From assembly GCF_900188005.1 (NCBI RefSeq), contig NZ_FZNR01000028.1:1-64000 (forward strand): a stretch of DNA of 64,000 nucleotides. Reading direction: 5' to 3'. Position numbers and translations under genes: made by a program. Positions 52,496-61,378 of this stretch are shown piece after piece; position 1 is the first letter of the stretch; each line of letters starts with the position of its first letter. This DNA comes from Actinoplanes regularis (lineage in GTDB: Bacteria; Actinomycetota; Actinomycetes; Mycobacteriales; Micromonosporaceae). Below the pieces are notes generated by a model, which worked only from the letters and a program-made list of their open reading frames with translations, had not been told where the DNA came from and made no database searches.

Positions 52496-54022
52496 TTATC
52501 GCTGCAGGGTGAGCACGCCCGGCCGGTACGGCAGCAGCCCGTAATCGCCGCCGGAGCTCGGCGAGCGACCCTGGTAGAGCAGCTGCAGATTGCACGGGTC
52601 GATGGTCATGGTCTGGTCGGCGGTGGCGCGCACCAGCTCACCGTGGCTGATGTCGTTGGTCCAGGTGGCGCCGCTGTTGGCCTTGCCGGCGAACGGGTTG
52701 CTCTCGCTGGCCGCCTGCGGGGTCCACGAACCGCTCAGGCTGGTGGCCGTGAACGAACGGAAGTAGCGGCCGTTGGCCCCGATCGCCTCGACGATCATCA
52801 GGTACTGGTTCTGGCCCTGCACCTTGTACACCTGCGGCGCTTCGAACAGGTTGTTCGTCGAGTCGCTCATGATCGTGGTGTAGGAGGAGCCGAAGCTGCC
52901 CGGGAAGTTCCCGATCGGCATGCTCGCCCGGTAGATCTTGCCGTTGTCCCCGGCGAAGAAGAGGTACATGTTCGTGCCGTCGCCGATCAGCGTCTGGTCG
53001 ATCGGCCCGGTGCCCGACCCGGAGATGCTGCCGGTGAACAGCGGCTGCGCCGCCGACCAGCCGTTGGCGTTGGTCGGGTCGCTCGAGGTGCGGTAGGAGA
53101 AGGCCGTCCCGCCCCACTGATAGGTCAGCACCCAGATGCTCTTCGGCGCGAAGTAGAACAGCGTCGGCGCGACCGTGCCGGAGTTCATCTTGTTCTGGCT
53201 CGCCGATGCCATGTCGGACCAGTTGGTGAACGGGCTGAAGTTCATCGAGCCCCAGGTCGACCCGGTGTCGTGGGTGGTGGCGTAGACCAGGTGCTTGCCG
53301 TTGTAGGGCACGACGGTGAAGTCCTTCAGCGACACCCAGCCGGACTTCGGCGTGGCCAGCGCGCCGGTCGACGACCAGCGGTAGGTCGACGGCAGGGTGC
53401 ACGATCCGGAGGGCGGCGGCGAGCTGGGCGTACCGCTACCGATCTTGACGAGCTGCCACTGCTGGTTGGCGCCGTTCCAGTCGCTGTACTGCACGATGTT
53501 GGCGCCGTCGGCGGTCGCCGCGCCCTGGACCTCGACGGCCTTGCCGCTGTTGCGGTTGATCAGCTGGATGTAGCCGTCGATATCCTGGACGCTGAACTGC
53601 TGGTTGGTGGTGTTGTTGTCGGTCCACTGCACGATCGCACCGCCGTCGGCCGTGGACAGGTTGTAGACGTCCAGGACCTTGCCGGAGTGCTTCGACTTGA
53701 GCCGGTAGTAGCCGCCGCCGGAGTCGACGAACTGCCACTGCTGCTGCGCCTGGTCGTTGCGCGTCCACTGGGTGATCCGCGCCCCGTCGTTGGTGGCGAG
53801 GTTGTACACGTCGAGGGCTTTGCCGCTGTTGCGGTTGACCAGTACGTACGACGCGCTGGTGTCGATCGTCGCCGCGGACGCCGGCAGGGTGGTCACCGCG
53901 ACACCTCCGGTGGCGGCCAGCAGGACCAGCGCGGCGAGGGTGCCACGCCAGGTCCGGCGGCGCGTCACCGATGGCTGTGCCTGCGCTTTCTCTTCCGGTA
54001 CGTGGAAATAGCGCACTTTCAT
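52496..54022 (-). CDS. Secreted GH62 alpha-L-arabinofuranosidase with N-terminal CBM13
   Basis: A 508-residue enzyme. A long signal region ends near LPASAATIDT. Residues about 50-195 are a ricin-type CBM13 with three repeats (AQQQWQFVD, TNQQFSVQD, ANQQWQLVK). After a Pro/Ser linker the GH62 five-bladed propeller follows (SGWVSLKDFTVVPYNGKHLV, then WGSMNFSPFTNWSDM, APQVYKVQGQNQYLMIVEAI). GH62 enzymes release arabinose from arabinoxylan. Its CBM13 is almost identical in DNA to that of the next gene upstream. It lies 37 bases after the GH43 gene and 79 before the GH127 gene. Confidence 0.9.
   Translation of the reverse strand: MKVRYFHVPEEKAQAQPSVTRRRTWRGTLAALVLLAATGGVAVTTLPASAATIDTSASYVLVNRNSGKALDVYNLATNDGARITQWTRNDQAQQQWQFVDSGGGYYRLKSKHSGKVLDVYNLSTADGGAIVQWTDNNTTNQQFSVQDIDGYIQLINRNSGKAVEVQGAATADGANIVQYSDWNGANQQWQLVKIGSGTPSSPPPSGSCTLPSTYRWSSTGALATPKSGWVSLKDFTVVPYNGKHLVYATTHDTGSTWGSMNFSPFTNWSDMASASQNKMNSGTVAPTLFYFAPKSIWVLTYQWGGTAFSYRTSSDPTNANGWSAAQPLFTGSISGSGTGPIDQTLIGDGTNMYLFFAGDNGKIYRASMPIGNFPGSFGSSYTTIMSDSTNNLFEAPQVYKVQGQNQYLMIVEAIGANGRYFRSFTATSLSGSWTPQAASESNPFAGKANSGATWTNDISHGELVRATADQTMTIDPCNLQLLYQGRSPSSGGDYGLLPYRPGVLTLQR
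53439..53884 (-). repeat. CBM13-coding repeat, copy A
   Basis: A 446-base segment inside the GH62 gene that matches 55567-56012 in the GH43 gene with only scattered base changes, in the same orientation. It codes for the three-lobed ricin-type module plus the mature N-terminus. Recent duplication or gene conversion is indicated because silent positions also match. Confidence 0.85.
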
Positions 54023-54059
54023 GTCGGTCTCCTTGGGGACGGAGGGGTGTGGGCGTACC

Positions 54060-56111
54060 TCAGGGGGTGGTGAGGTCGAATCTGGCGACCGTGACGGCGC
54101 CGCCCAGGGCTTGGGTGGCGTAGTTGAAGATGCCGAAGCGGTAGCCCATGAAGAACTGCCAGGCGCTGTTGAGGGTGAACGCCGGCCCGAGCGTGGTGAA
54201 GGTGCTGCCGTTCGTGCTGTAGGAGAACGTCGCGGTGCGGCCGGAGCCGGGCCGGATGTCGGCGGTGACCCGTAGCCGGATCCGGCCGCCGGTCACGGTC
54301 GCGCCGGCGGCTTCGGTGCCGGTGCCGGTGGTGGCCCAGGTGGAGTTCATGGTCAACCCGTTGGTCATCGAGACTCGGGTGACGCCGTTGTCCTTGCGCA
54401 CGCCGATCCAGGCCGAGGAGTCGCGCAGCATCGCCAGGCCGGCCCGGTCGCCGTTGGCCATCTGCGAGTAGTCCAGTTCGATGGTGGCGGTCGAGGTCGG
54501 GCCCTGGATCCGATGGGTGAGCGTGTTCCGGGCGTTGTACAGATCGTTGGTGACCGTCGCGGTCGACAGTCGCAGTCCGTTGCCGACGCTGAGCTTGCTG
54601 GTGTCGGGGTTGTGGTTCCACTCCCAGCGCGGTCCCAGCGTGCTGCCGGTGAACGTGTCCGGGCCGATCATCGACTGCACGGTCTTCGACGTGGTGATGT
54701 TCGGCTTCGGGTAGCTACTCCCCCAGCGGCCGCCGACGGTGGTCAGGACCGGCCAGTCGTTGCTCCACGTGATCGGGGCCAGCGTCGGCACCCGTCCGCC
54801 GGGGTAGGCGTCGGTGAACGCCATGTACCACCAGTCACCGTTCTGCGTCTGCACGAGCCCGCCCTGGTGCGGCACTCCTCCGCCGGAGATCGGCCCGGGA
54901 AGATCGAGAAGAACCTGTTTTTGCTCGTACGGACCCCAGGGGCTGGTGGAGCGCAGCACGTACTGGCCGTTGGCGGGACGGGTCAGCCAGATGTAGTAGT
55001 AGTTGCCGCGCTTGTACATGCGTGAGCCCTCGAGCGTGCCGATGCTCGACGGTGTGGTGTAGACGGTCTGCGACCGCACCTGCGATGTCAGGTCCGAGGA
55101 CAGCTGGGCCACGCTGATCGTGCCGTTGCCGTACGCCACATACGGGGTGTCGTTGTCGAACAGCAGGCCGGCGTCGTAGTAGCAGTTGTTGATCCGGGCC
55201 TTCTTCGACCAGACGCCGTCGACCGCCGACGCGGTGTAGACGTACGTGCGGTTGAACTCGGTGCACCCGAGCCAGTAGTAGGTGCTGTTGCTGGGCCGGT
55301 AGTTGAACGCCGACGCCCAGATGCCCTTGACATACGCGCGGCCGCCGGACAGGTCGTACGCGCTGGAATCGAAGTCCAGCCGTGGCACCGAGTGCCCCGC
55401 GTACTCCCAGTTGACCAGGTCGTACGAGCGCAGGATCGGCGCACCCGGCGAGTAATGCATGGTCGACGCCGAGTAGTAGTAGGCGTCCCCCACCCGGATG
55501 ATGTCGCCGTCGGCGAAGTCCTGCCACACCACCGGATTGGCGAAGGTGCCGGCGGACGGCGTGCTGCCGATCTTGACGAGCTGCCACTGCTGGTTGGCGC
55601 CGTTCCAGTCGCTGTACTGCACGATGTTGGCGCCGTCGGCGGTCGCCGCGCCCTGGACCTCGACGGCCTTGCCGCTGTTGCGGTTGATCAGCTGGATGTA
55701 GCCGTCGAGGTCCTGGACGCTGAACTGCTGGTTGGCGGCGTTGTTGTCGGTCCACTGCACGATCGCGCCGCCGTCGGCGGTCGAGGCGCCGGAGACGTCG
55801 AGCACCTTGCCCGAGTGCTTGGACCTGAGCCGGTAGTAGCCGCCGCCGGAGTCGACGAACTGCCACTGCTGCTGCGCCTGGTCGTTGCGCGCCCACTGGG
55901 TGATCCGCGCTCCGTCGGTGGTGGCCAGGTTGTACACGTCGAGGGCTTTGCCGCTGTTGCGGTTGACCAGTACGTACGACGCGCTGGTGTCGATCGTCGC
56001 CGCGGACGCCGGCGACGCGGTCGTGAGGGTGAGCGCCACGCTGAGGACGGTGGTCAGGGCGGCGGCGAGCAGGCGCCACAGCTTGCGGGGGAGGTCGGGG
56101 CGAGCCCTCAT
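54060..56111 (-). CDS. Secreted GH43 arabinofuranosidase/xylosidase with N-terminal CBM13
   Basis: A 683-residue enzyme. A signal peptide ends near ASPASAATID. CBM13 spans about 40-185. The GH43 five-bladed propeller (about 195-480) has the base aspartate in DFADGDIIRVGDAYYYSAST, the middle aspartate in YYDAGLLFD and the general acid glutamate in TLEGSRMYKRG. The C-terminal 200 residues are a beta-sandwich of GH43_C2 type (FTGSTLGPRWEWNHNPD). It would act on arabinoxylan side chains or xylo-oligomers. First gene of the leftward three-gene operon, with the LacI-type operator at 56177-56190. Confidence 0.88.
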   Translation of the reverse strand: MRARPDLPRKLWRLLAAALTTVLSVALTLTTASPASAATIDTSASYVLVNRNSGKALDVYNLATTDGARITQWARNDQAQQQWQFVDSGGGYYRLRSKHSGKVLDVSGASTADGGAIVQWTDNNAANQQFSVQDLDGYIQLINRNSGKAVEVQGAATADGANIVQYSDWNGANQQWQLVKIGSTPSAGTFANPVVWQDFADGDIIRVGDAYYYSASTMHYSPGAPILRSYDLVNWEYAGHSVPRLDFDSSAYDLSGGRAYVKGIWASAFNYRPSNSTYYWLGCTEFNRTYVYTASAVDGVWSKKARINNCYYDAGLLFDNDTPYVAYGNGTISVAQLSSDLTSQVRSQTVYTTPSSIGTLEGSRMYKRGNYYYIWLTRPANGQYVLRSTSPWGPYEQKQVLLDLPGPISGGGVPHQGGLVQTQNGDWWYMAFTDAYPGGRVPTLAPITWSNDWPVLTTVGGRWGSSYPKPNITTSKTVQSMIGPDTFTGSTLGPRWEWNHNPDTSKLSVGNGLRLSTATVTNDLYNARNTLTHRIQGPTSTATIELDYSQMANGDRAGLAMLRDSSAWIGVRKDNGVTRVSMTNGLTMNSTWATTGTGTEAAGATVTGGRIRLRVTADIRPGSGRTATFSYSTNGSTFTTLGPAFTLNSAWQFFMGYRFGIFNYATQALGGAVTVARFDLTTP
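55567..56012 (-). repeat. CBM13-coding repeat, copy B
   Basis: The partner of the repeat at 53439-53884, here in the GH43 gene. The two lie 1.7 kb apart in direct orientation, so recombination between them could delete the GH43 catalytic part and part of GH62 and make a GH62 gene with the GH43 promoter. Confidence 0.85.
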
Positions 56112-56176
56112 CGTCTACTCCTCGAATCGGGTGCACATGCGGGTCTCGGCACCGGAGTGGGAGGCCGGCACCTAAA

Positions 56177-56190
56177 TGAGAGCGCTAACA
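56177..56190. promoter_or_regulatory. LacI-type operator upstream of the GH43-GH62-GH127 operon
   Basis: TGAGAGCGCTAACA, read on the minus strand as TGTTAGCGCTCTCA, has the central AGCGCT dyad of LacI-family operators. It lies 66 bases before the GH43 start. The same 14-mer with one change precedes the GH27 operon at 60984-60997. Catabolite-type repression relieved by an arabinoxylan sugar is inferred. Confidence 0.65.
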
Positions 56191-56354
56191 TTCGCGAGGC
56201 GATATTGCCACACGATTTCAGCCGTTTCAATTCCTTAACCGCGTGACCAGCGCAGATGCACTCTCATAACTGTTTCTTGCGGATTCTCTCCGTCAATTCG
56301 CGCGAAAAGAGACGTCGGCGGTTCTGTTATGTGCGGGCCCGGGCCGGAGTCGGA

Positions 56355-57866
56355 TCAATCCGCGAGGGCGGGGCGGACGAGAAAAGATCCGTCGGCGCGG
56401 AACGCCGCCGTGCCGTCGGACTGATCGACCCACAGCTCGTCGCCGCGGTGCCGCAGGAACCAGCCGGGATAGTTGGACGATTCGAGCGTGATGGAGCCGG
56501 CGGTCTGACCGGGCCCCGGGCAGAACGTCGCGTCCCCACGGAACAGTGTGGAGCCGTCGGCTGGGTTGAGTCGTAGCCGCCAGGACGCATGCCGCAGGTA
56601 ACCGCCGCCGCCGGCCGCCCGGAACGAGAAGCACCGCGGATCGTTGAGCCCGGCCACCACCCGGAAGCTCGCCTGTCGGCGGGCGGTCACCGTGTTACCC
56701 GCGTCGACCTGGGTCAGCATGCCGAAACTGCCGGCCGCCGTGACATACCGCCCCGTGGCGTTCGCTGACTCCAGCGACACCGGTCCGGTCCGCAGGACGC
56801 CGGTTCCCGCAGCCGAGGCCGGCGCGCTCGCCGCGATGCTCGACGGGCCGGGTGTCGGCGCCGCGATCGATCTCGGCTGTGGGGTCTGCGCGATCGTCGC
56901 CGGTTGCGGCGATGCCGGGTCGGCCAGGGTCACCGCGCCGGCGGTGGCGCCGACGATCAGCGTTCCGGCGGCGACCGTGGCCAGGACCGGATGCGCCGCG
57001 GCCAGCGGGGCCAGGTGCCCGAACACCCCGGCCGGGGCGGCGGCGACGGTGGCCCCGCCCGCGCCGCCGCCTTTGGCCAGCACCGCCGCCGTCAGCGTGG
57101 CCGGCACCGGGATCAGCGCCAGGCCGGGCAGGAGACGGTCGGCCGGCAGCAGGTCGCCGGTCGCCCAGGCGCAGACCGCGCAGGTTCGGACGTGGCGGGC
57201 CAGCCGTTTGCGCCATCGCGGGCCGGGCGTCCCGCTCCAACCGGCCAGCTCGGCGCCCAACGCCGGGCAGCGGGGCTTGGCGTCGAGCGCGGCCACGATC
57301 GCCCGGCTGAGCTCCAGTTGAGCGCGCATGCGCTGCACCCGGACACCGGCGTGGGCGACCGTGATGCCCAGCGCGTCCGCCAGCTCCGGACGCGACAGTC
57401 GCTCGGTCACCTCCAGCCACCACAGTGACAGCAGGATCCGGTCGTCCGGGTCCAGCCAGCGACCGGCCCGTTGCACCTGGCGGCGCTGGACCGACAGCTC
57501 GACGCGCAGGTCGGTGACCTCTTCGAACCGCGCGTCGGCGTCGGGAATCTCCGCCGCGTCCTGCAGCGGCGTCACCCGCGCCGCGTCCCGGTCGATGCGG
57601 TGCCGGTGCGTGCTGACCTGCCGCAGAGCGATCGCCGCCAGCCACGACCGGAACCTGTCCGGGGACCGCAGCGACCGCAGCTGCCGCAGGGCACGCACCA
57701 TGACGTCCTGCGTGACGTCGTCGACGTCAGGGTGTCCGTCGAGGACCTGCCGCACGATCGTGTACACCATCGGCAGGTGCGCCGTGACCAGCTCGCTCAG
57801 CGCGGCGCGGTCACCGGCCTGAGCCGCCCGCACCAGGTCGGGTCCGCTCGTACGGGTCACTCCCAT
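56355..57866 (-). CDS. One-piece ECF sigma factor with membrane helix and extracellular CBM42 sensor
   Basis: A 503-residue protein. Sigma region 2 is at about 10-85 (HPDVDDVTQDVMVRALRQLR) and region 4 at about 130-190 (LSRPELADALGITVAHAGVR). A zinc-finger-like segment with H225-x3-C229-x2-C232 (RHVRTCAVCAW) resembles an anti-sigma domain. A membrane helix follows at about 293-315, then a Pro/Ala/Ser linker and a CBM42/AbfB beta-trefoil (about 361-500, GPVSLESANATGRYV and SITLESSNYPGWFLRH). The layout suggests that binding of arabinosyl polymer outside releases or activates the sigma part inside. It follows GH43-CBM6 by 30 bases, in the same operon as GH27. Confidence 0.85.
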   Translation of the reverse strand: MGVTRTSGPDLVRAAQAGDRAALSELVTAHLPMVYTIVRQVLDGHPDVDDVTQDVMVRALRQLRSLRSPDRFRSWLAAIALRQVSTHRHRIDRDAARVTPLQDAAEIPDADARFEEVTDLRVELSVQRRQVQRAGRWLDPDDRILLSLWWLEVTERLSRPELADALGITVAHAGVRVQRMRAQLELSRAIVAALDAKPRCPALGAELAGWSGTPGPRWRKRLARHVRTCAVCAWATGDLLPADRLLPGLALIPVPATLTAAVLAKGGGAGGATVAAAPAGVFGHLAPLAAAHPVLATVAAGTLIVGATAGAVTLADPASPQPATIAQTPQPRSIAAPTPGPSSIAASAPASAAGTGVLRTGPVSLESANATGRYVTAAGSFGMLTQVDAGNTVTARRQASFRVVAGLNDPRCFSFRAAGGGGYLRHASWRLRLNPADGSTLFRGDATFCPGPGQTAGSITLESSNYPGWFLRHRGDELWVDQSDGTAAFRADGSFLVRPALAD

Positions 57867-57896
57867 GTCGTCCCTGTCATCACCGGTGATCCTGCC

Positions 57897-59273
57897 CTAA
57901 CGCATCGATGCCCCGGCGAACTGCCACCAGTTGAGATTGAACAGGTAGCCGCTGCCGCCGGTGAAGCGCAGGTACAGGTCCCGGGTGCCGGTAGCAGCGC
58001 TGACCGGGCAGCTGACGGTGGTCCAGATCTGCCAGCCGCCGGTCGCCGGAACCGTGCACGTCCCGGCGAGTGTGCCGGTGGCGCTGCCGAGCCGTAGTTC
58101 GATGCGGCCGCCCGCGGCCGCGGAGGCGACCCGTGCCGAGAACGAGGTGGCACCGGTTCCGAAGGCGACGCCTTTCACCTTGATGTAGTCGCCGTTGTCG
58201 AGGTAACCGACGTTCATGCCGCCCTCGCCGGAGCGCTCGGTCTCGACGCCGGAACTCCAGGCGATGGTCTCGGCCTCCTGCCGGACGAACGGGTTGAGCG
58301 TTGCGACCTGTGGCGCGCCGCTGGTGGTCATATTGATCGCCGGTATGGTGCCGTCGGTGTCGTAGCTGAATCTCTCCACGGCGACCGAGCGGGTGTATCC
58401 GCCTCCGCCGGGCAGCGCGCCGTTGTGGTAGAAGAAGTAGGAGCCGCCGTTGAAGTCGATGACGGCGGGATGGTTCGTGAAGCTGCTGCCCTGGGTCGGC
58501 ATGACCGTGCCGCGGTAGGTCCACGGCCCGGTCGGGCCCGGCGCGGTGGAGTAACCGATGAATTCCGAGCAGCATTTGGCGGCGAACACGTTGTAGTAGA
58601 GCCCGTTGCGTTTGTAGACCCAGGGACCTTCCTCGTACAGCGTCGGCCGGCCGGCGTTGCCGGTACGGGTACCGAATCCGGAGGTGGTCAGCGGGATCTG
58701 GGTGACGGCGCCGCTGTAGCTGATCATGTCGGGGTTCAGGCGTACGTACCAGAGATTGGGGTTTCCCCAGTAGAGGTGGGCCTGGCCGTCGTCGTCGAGG
58801 AACACCGTCGGGTCGATCTCGCCGTTCTCCGCGAGCGGGCGCCCGATCGCGTCGGTGAACGGGCCGGTCGGGCTGGTGGCCACGCCGACACCGATAGCCA
58901 TCCGGCCGGTCGCGCGGTTGGTGACCGGGACGTACCAGTAGAACCTGCCGTTGCGCGCGACCACCTGACCGGCCCACGCGTTCGCGCTGGCCCAGCTGAA
59001 GGTGCCCAGGCTCATCGGCGATCCGTGGTCGGTCCAGTTGACCATGTCGGCCGACGAGTACACCCGCCACTCCTTCATGGTGAAGTAGGTCGAGTTGTCC
59101 TCGTCGTGACCGGTGTAGAGGTAGACCCGGCCGTTGTACACCAGCGGCGCCGGGTCGGCGGTGTAGACGGTCTGCACGATCGGGTTGTCGGCCCGGGCGG
59201 CGGTCGGGAGCACGGCGCTCAGCAGCAGCACGGCCACCGTGCAGAGCATGCCGGCGAACGGTTTCCTGGGCAT
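57897..59273 (-). CDS. Secreted GH43 enzyme with C-terminal CBM6
   Basis: A 458-residue enzyme. The signal peptide is GMLCTVAVLLLSAVLPTAAR. The GH43 propeller (about 30-325) shows the base aspartate in YTADPAPLVYNG, the aspartate in GEIDPTVFLDD and the acid glutamate in EEGPWVYKRNG. The CBM6 (about 335-455) begins RQEAETIAWSSGVETE and ends SGYLFNLNWWQFAG. It resembles arabinoxylan arabinofuranohydrolases. The ATG at 59273 shares its A with the GH27 stop (TGATG), so the two are coupled. I rejected longer upstream reading because it runs through the GH27 gene in a wrong frame. Confidence 0.88.
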   Translation of the reverse strand: MPRKPFAGMLCTVAVLLLSAVLPTAARADNPIVQTVYTADPAPLVYNGRVYLYTGHDEDNSTYFTMKEWRVYSSADMVNWTDHGSPMSLGTFSWASANAWAGQVVARNGRFYWYVPVTNRATGRMAIGVGVATSPTGPFTDAIGRPLAENGEIDPTVFLDDDGQAHLYWGNPNLWYVRLNPDMISYSGAVTQIPLTTSGFGTRTGNAGRPTLYEEGPWVYKRNGLYYNVFAAKCCSEFIGYSTAPGPTGPWTYRGTVMPTQGSSFTNHPAVIDFNGGSYFFYHNGALPGGGGYTRSVAVERFSYDTDGTIPAINMTTSGAPQVATLNPFVRQEAETIAWSSGVETERSGEGGMNVGYLDNGDYIKVKGVAFGTGATSFSARVASAAAGGRIELRLGSATGTLAGTCTVPATGGWQIWTTVSCPVSAATGTRDLYLRFTGGSGYLFNLNWWQFAGASMR

Positions 59274-60898
59274 CAGACGCGACTCCATCGCTGGTTGGCG
59301 GCGGCTGTGCAGGTCCACAGCAGGACGAGCGTGCCGTTGGCGGTGAGGTTGTGGTCGACGTCCAGGCAGAGTCCTGAGGCGGTGCCCCGGATGGTGCCGT
59401 CGGACTGGGTCGTCCACTGCTGGTTGGCTTGTCCGTTGCAGTCCCAGAGCTGGACCTTGGCGCCCGCGGTGGCGCCGGTCGGCGCGTCGAGGCATTTGCC
59501 GAGCGCCTGGACGCTCGATCCGGAGGTGGTCCAGCGCTGGTTGGTGCCGCCGTTGCAGTCCCAGATGACCGGTTGGGTGCCGTTGGCGGTGTTCCCGTTG
59601 GGTACGTCGAGGCAGCGTCCCGAGGCGGCGCTGACGATCGTGGTGGTGTCCGACGGGGTGCTCGTCCCGCCGCTGATCCGGTAGACCACCGTGCCGTGGC
59701 CGGGGACGGTGGCGCTGATGGTCCCGGTGCTGGTCGTCGTGGCACCGGTCCAGGCGTCCTGCAGTGTGAAGGAAGTGCCGGACTTGCCGGCCGCGGCGGC
59801 GCTGGTCGACATGGTCGTGCTGGAGCTGCCCTGGTTGAACAGGGCGACCGCGACGTCGCCGTTGGCGAGTCTCTTGGCCAGGACGCGGCGCGTGCCGTCG
59901 TACGAGATCTGGGTGGCCTGCAGACCGAGCGTGTCCTGGTTGATCGCGATGAGCCGGGGGTTCTTCAGGATGGTCTGGGTGGCGGTGCTCATCGAGCGCA
60001 GGTCGTTGCCGGCGATCAGCGGCGAGGCCATCATGGCCCAGAGCGCGAAGTGACTGCGCTGCTCGGTATCGGTCATGCCGCCGCGGCCGACCTCCATCAT
60101 GTCCGGGTCGTTGAACTGTCCCGGCCGGGCGTAACCGGCCAGCGGGACGGTGATGTCGACGATGTTCTTCACGCCCATCGGGTAGCCGTTGGTCTGACCG
60201 GTGTCCCAGGCGTCGCTGATGTCCTCGGTGGTGCGCCACATGTTGGCGACGTCGCCCCAGTTGCGCTGCGGTCCGGTCTTGGCGTGGATGCTGTTCGGGT
60301 TGATGCTGTAGACGATCGGCCGGCCGGTGGCGGCGAGCGCGTCACGCATCTTGGCGAAGGTGGTCACCTGGTCGTTGATCGTGCCGGTCGGTGAGCACCA
60401 GTCGTACTTGAGGTAGTCGACGTCCCAGGCGGCGAACTGGCGGGCGTCCTGCGCCTCGTGGCCCTGACTGCCGGTGGCGCCGGGATAACTGTTGAAGTAC
60501 TGGGCGCAGGTCTTGTCCAGTGGTCCCTGGTAGATGCCGAACTTCAGGCCCTTGCCGTGCAGGTAGTCACCGAGGGCTTTCATGCCGCTGGGAAAACGTG
60601 TCGGGTCGCCCTGCAGGTTGCCGGAGCTGTCCCGGTTCGGGTTGAACCAGCAGTCGTCGACGACGACGTACTGGTAACCAAGGTCGCGCATGCCACTGCT
60701 GACCATCGCGTCGGCCATCTGCCGGATCAGCGTCTCACTGATGTTGCAGCCGAAGGTGTTCCAGCTGTTCCAGCCCATCGGCGGGGTGCGGGCGACACCG
60801 TTGTCGAGGGCCTGGGCCGCTGTTGCGGGCAGCGTGGCCGCGATGCCGGCGAGGAGCAGCAGGCTCGCGGCGAGCACGTTTCTGATCTTCTTCATCAT
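59273..60898 (-). CDS. Secreted GH27 alpha-galactosidase / beta-L-arabinopyranosidase with CBM13
   Basis: A 541-residue enzyme. The signal peptide ends near PATAAQA. The GH27 barrel starts TPPMGWNSWNTFGCNI and has the nucleophile aspartate in YLKYDWCSP and the acid/base aspartate in QFNDPDMMEVGRG, followed by an antiparallel C-domain. The last 125 residues are a ricin-type CBM13 (TNQRWTTSG, ANQQWTTQ, ANQRWSRV). Streptomyces homologues act as beta-L-arabinopyranosidases or alpha-galactosidases on hemicellulose side chains. First gene of the operon that continues to GH43-CBM6 and the sensor sigma factor. A LacI-type operator lies 86 bases upstream. Confidence 0.9.
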   Translation of the reverse strand: MMKKIRNVLAASLLLLAGIAATLPATAAQALDNGVARTPPMGWNSWNTFGCNISETLIRQMADAMVSSGMRDLGYQYVVVDDCWFNPNRDSSGNLQGDPTRFPSGMKALGDYLHGKGLKFGIYQGPLDKTCAQYFNSYPGATGSQGHEAQDARQFAAWDVDYLKYDWCSPTGTINDQVTTFAKMRDALAATGRPIVYSINPNSIHAKTGPQRNWGDVANMWRTTEDISDAWDTGQTNGYPMGVKNIVDITVPLAGYARPGQFNDPDMMEVGRGGMTDTEQRSHFALWAMMASPLIAGNDLRSMSTATQTILKNPRLIAINQDTLGLQATQISYDGTRRVLAKRLANGDVAVALFNQGSSSTTMSTSAAAAGKSGTSFTLQDAWTGATTTSTGTISATVPGHGTVVYRISGGTSTPSDTTTIVSAASGRCLDVPNGNTANGTQPVIWDCNGGTNQRWTTSGSSVQALGKCLDAPTGATAGAKVQLWDCNGQANQQWTTQSDGTIRGTASGLCLDVDHNLTANGTLVLLWTCTAAANQRWSRV

Positions 60899-60983
60899 CG
60901 CCTCATCCAGAGCTGTTTCTGTTATCGCTCACACCGATTCGCCCACTGGTCCAGGACTGGACGAGGGGGATAACGACCTCAGA

Positions 60984-60997
60984 TGGGAGCGCTAACA
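60984..60997. promoter_or_regulatory. LacI-type operator upstream of the GH27-GH43-sigma operon
   Basis: TGGGAGCGCTAACA shares 13 of 14 bases with the site at 56177-56190 and has the same orientation relative to its gene. Together they indicate a common LacI-family repressor. The repressor gene is not in the window. Confidence 0.68.
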
Positions 60998-61280
60998 GCT
61001 TGATTTGGAAGATTGCCAGGATGTTTCCAGACATTCAAGAGGTCCTTTGACGTCGCATGGTCGGACATCCCCGAAAGGCGCGGCGATCCGCCACCTCAAG
61101 ACGCGCATCTCCTGGTCAGAGGCTTCCGTCGTGCAAAGAATTCCGCGGCATCGCAGGGGCGACCCGGCAGCAGCCGCTCACATAACACTTCCGGGGCGAC
61201 AACTTTTCTCGGCAAATCTTTCAGTCACCGTATCGGCACGCACAAACCGTTATGCCGGCACCGGACCAATGGTCGCGTCT

Positions 61281-61299
61281 TGCATTTCCGCGAAATGCA
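61281..61299. promoter_or_regulatory. Palindrome upstream of the GH10-CBM2 gene
   Basis: TGCATTTCCGCGAAATGCA is a perfect inverted repeat with 8-bp arms and a 3-base spacer, 80 bases before the ATG at 61379. The inner TTTC/GAAA halves recall xylanase-type operators, but the order is inverted compared with CGAAANTTTCG. The 480-base intergenic region 60899-61378 holds nothing else convincing apart from the operator at 60984. Confidence 0.5.
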
Positions 61300-61378
61300 C
61301 TGGCAACATTGGATCGCACTGATGGGAACGCTCCCAAATCTGGCTCGAGTCCTCCCCCGCTCGGAAAGGTTCCCCACC

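Noticed and set aside
50119..52512. 797-codon open frame on the plus strand
   Set aside because: It lies wholly antisense to GH127-CBM13, whose catalytic cysteines and binding repeats are clear; high GC keeps the opposite frame open.
52349..54073. 574-codon open frame on the plus strand
   Set aside because: Antisense to the GH62 gene, with no recognisable domain and repeated His/Arg/Val patterns produced by the CBM13 repeats.
59274..60239. Extension of the GH43-CBM6 gene upstream to give 780 codons
   Set aside because: The added part reads through the GH27 gene in a wrong frame; a signal peptide begins at the internal ATG 59273.
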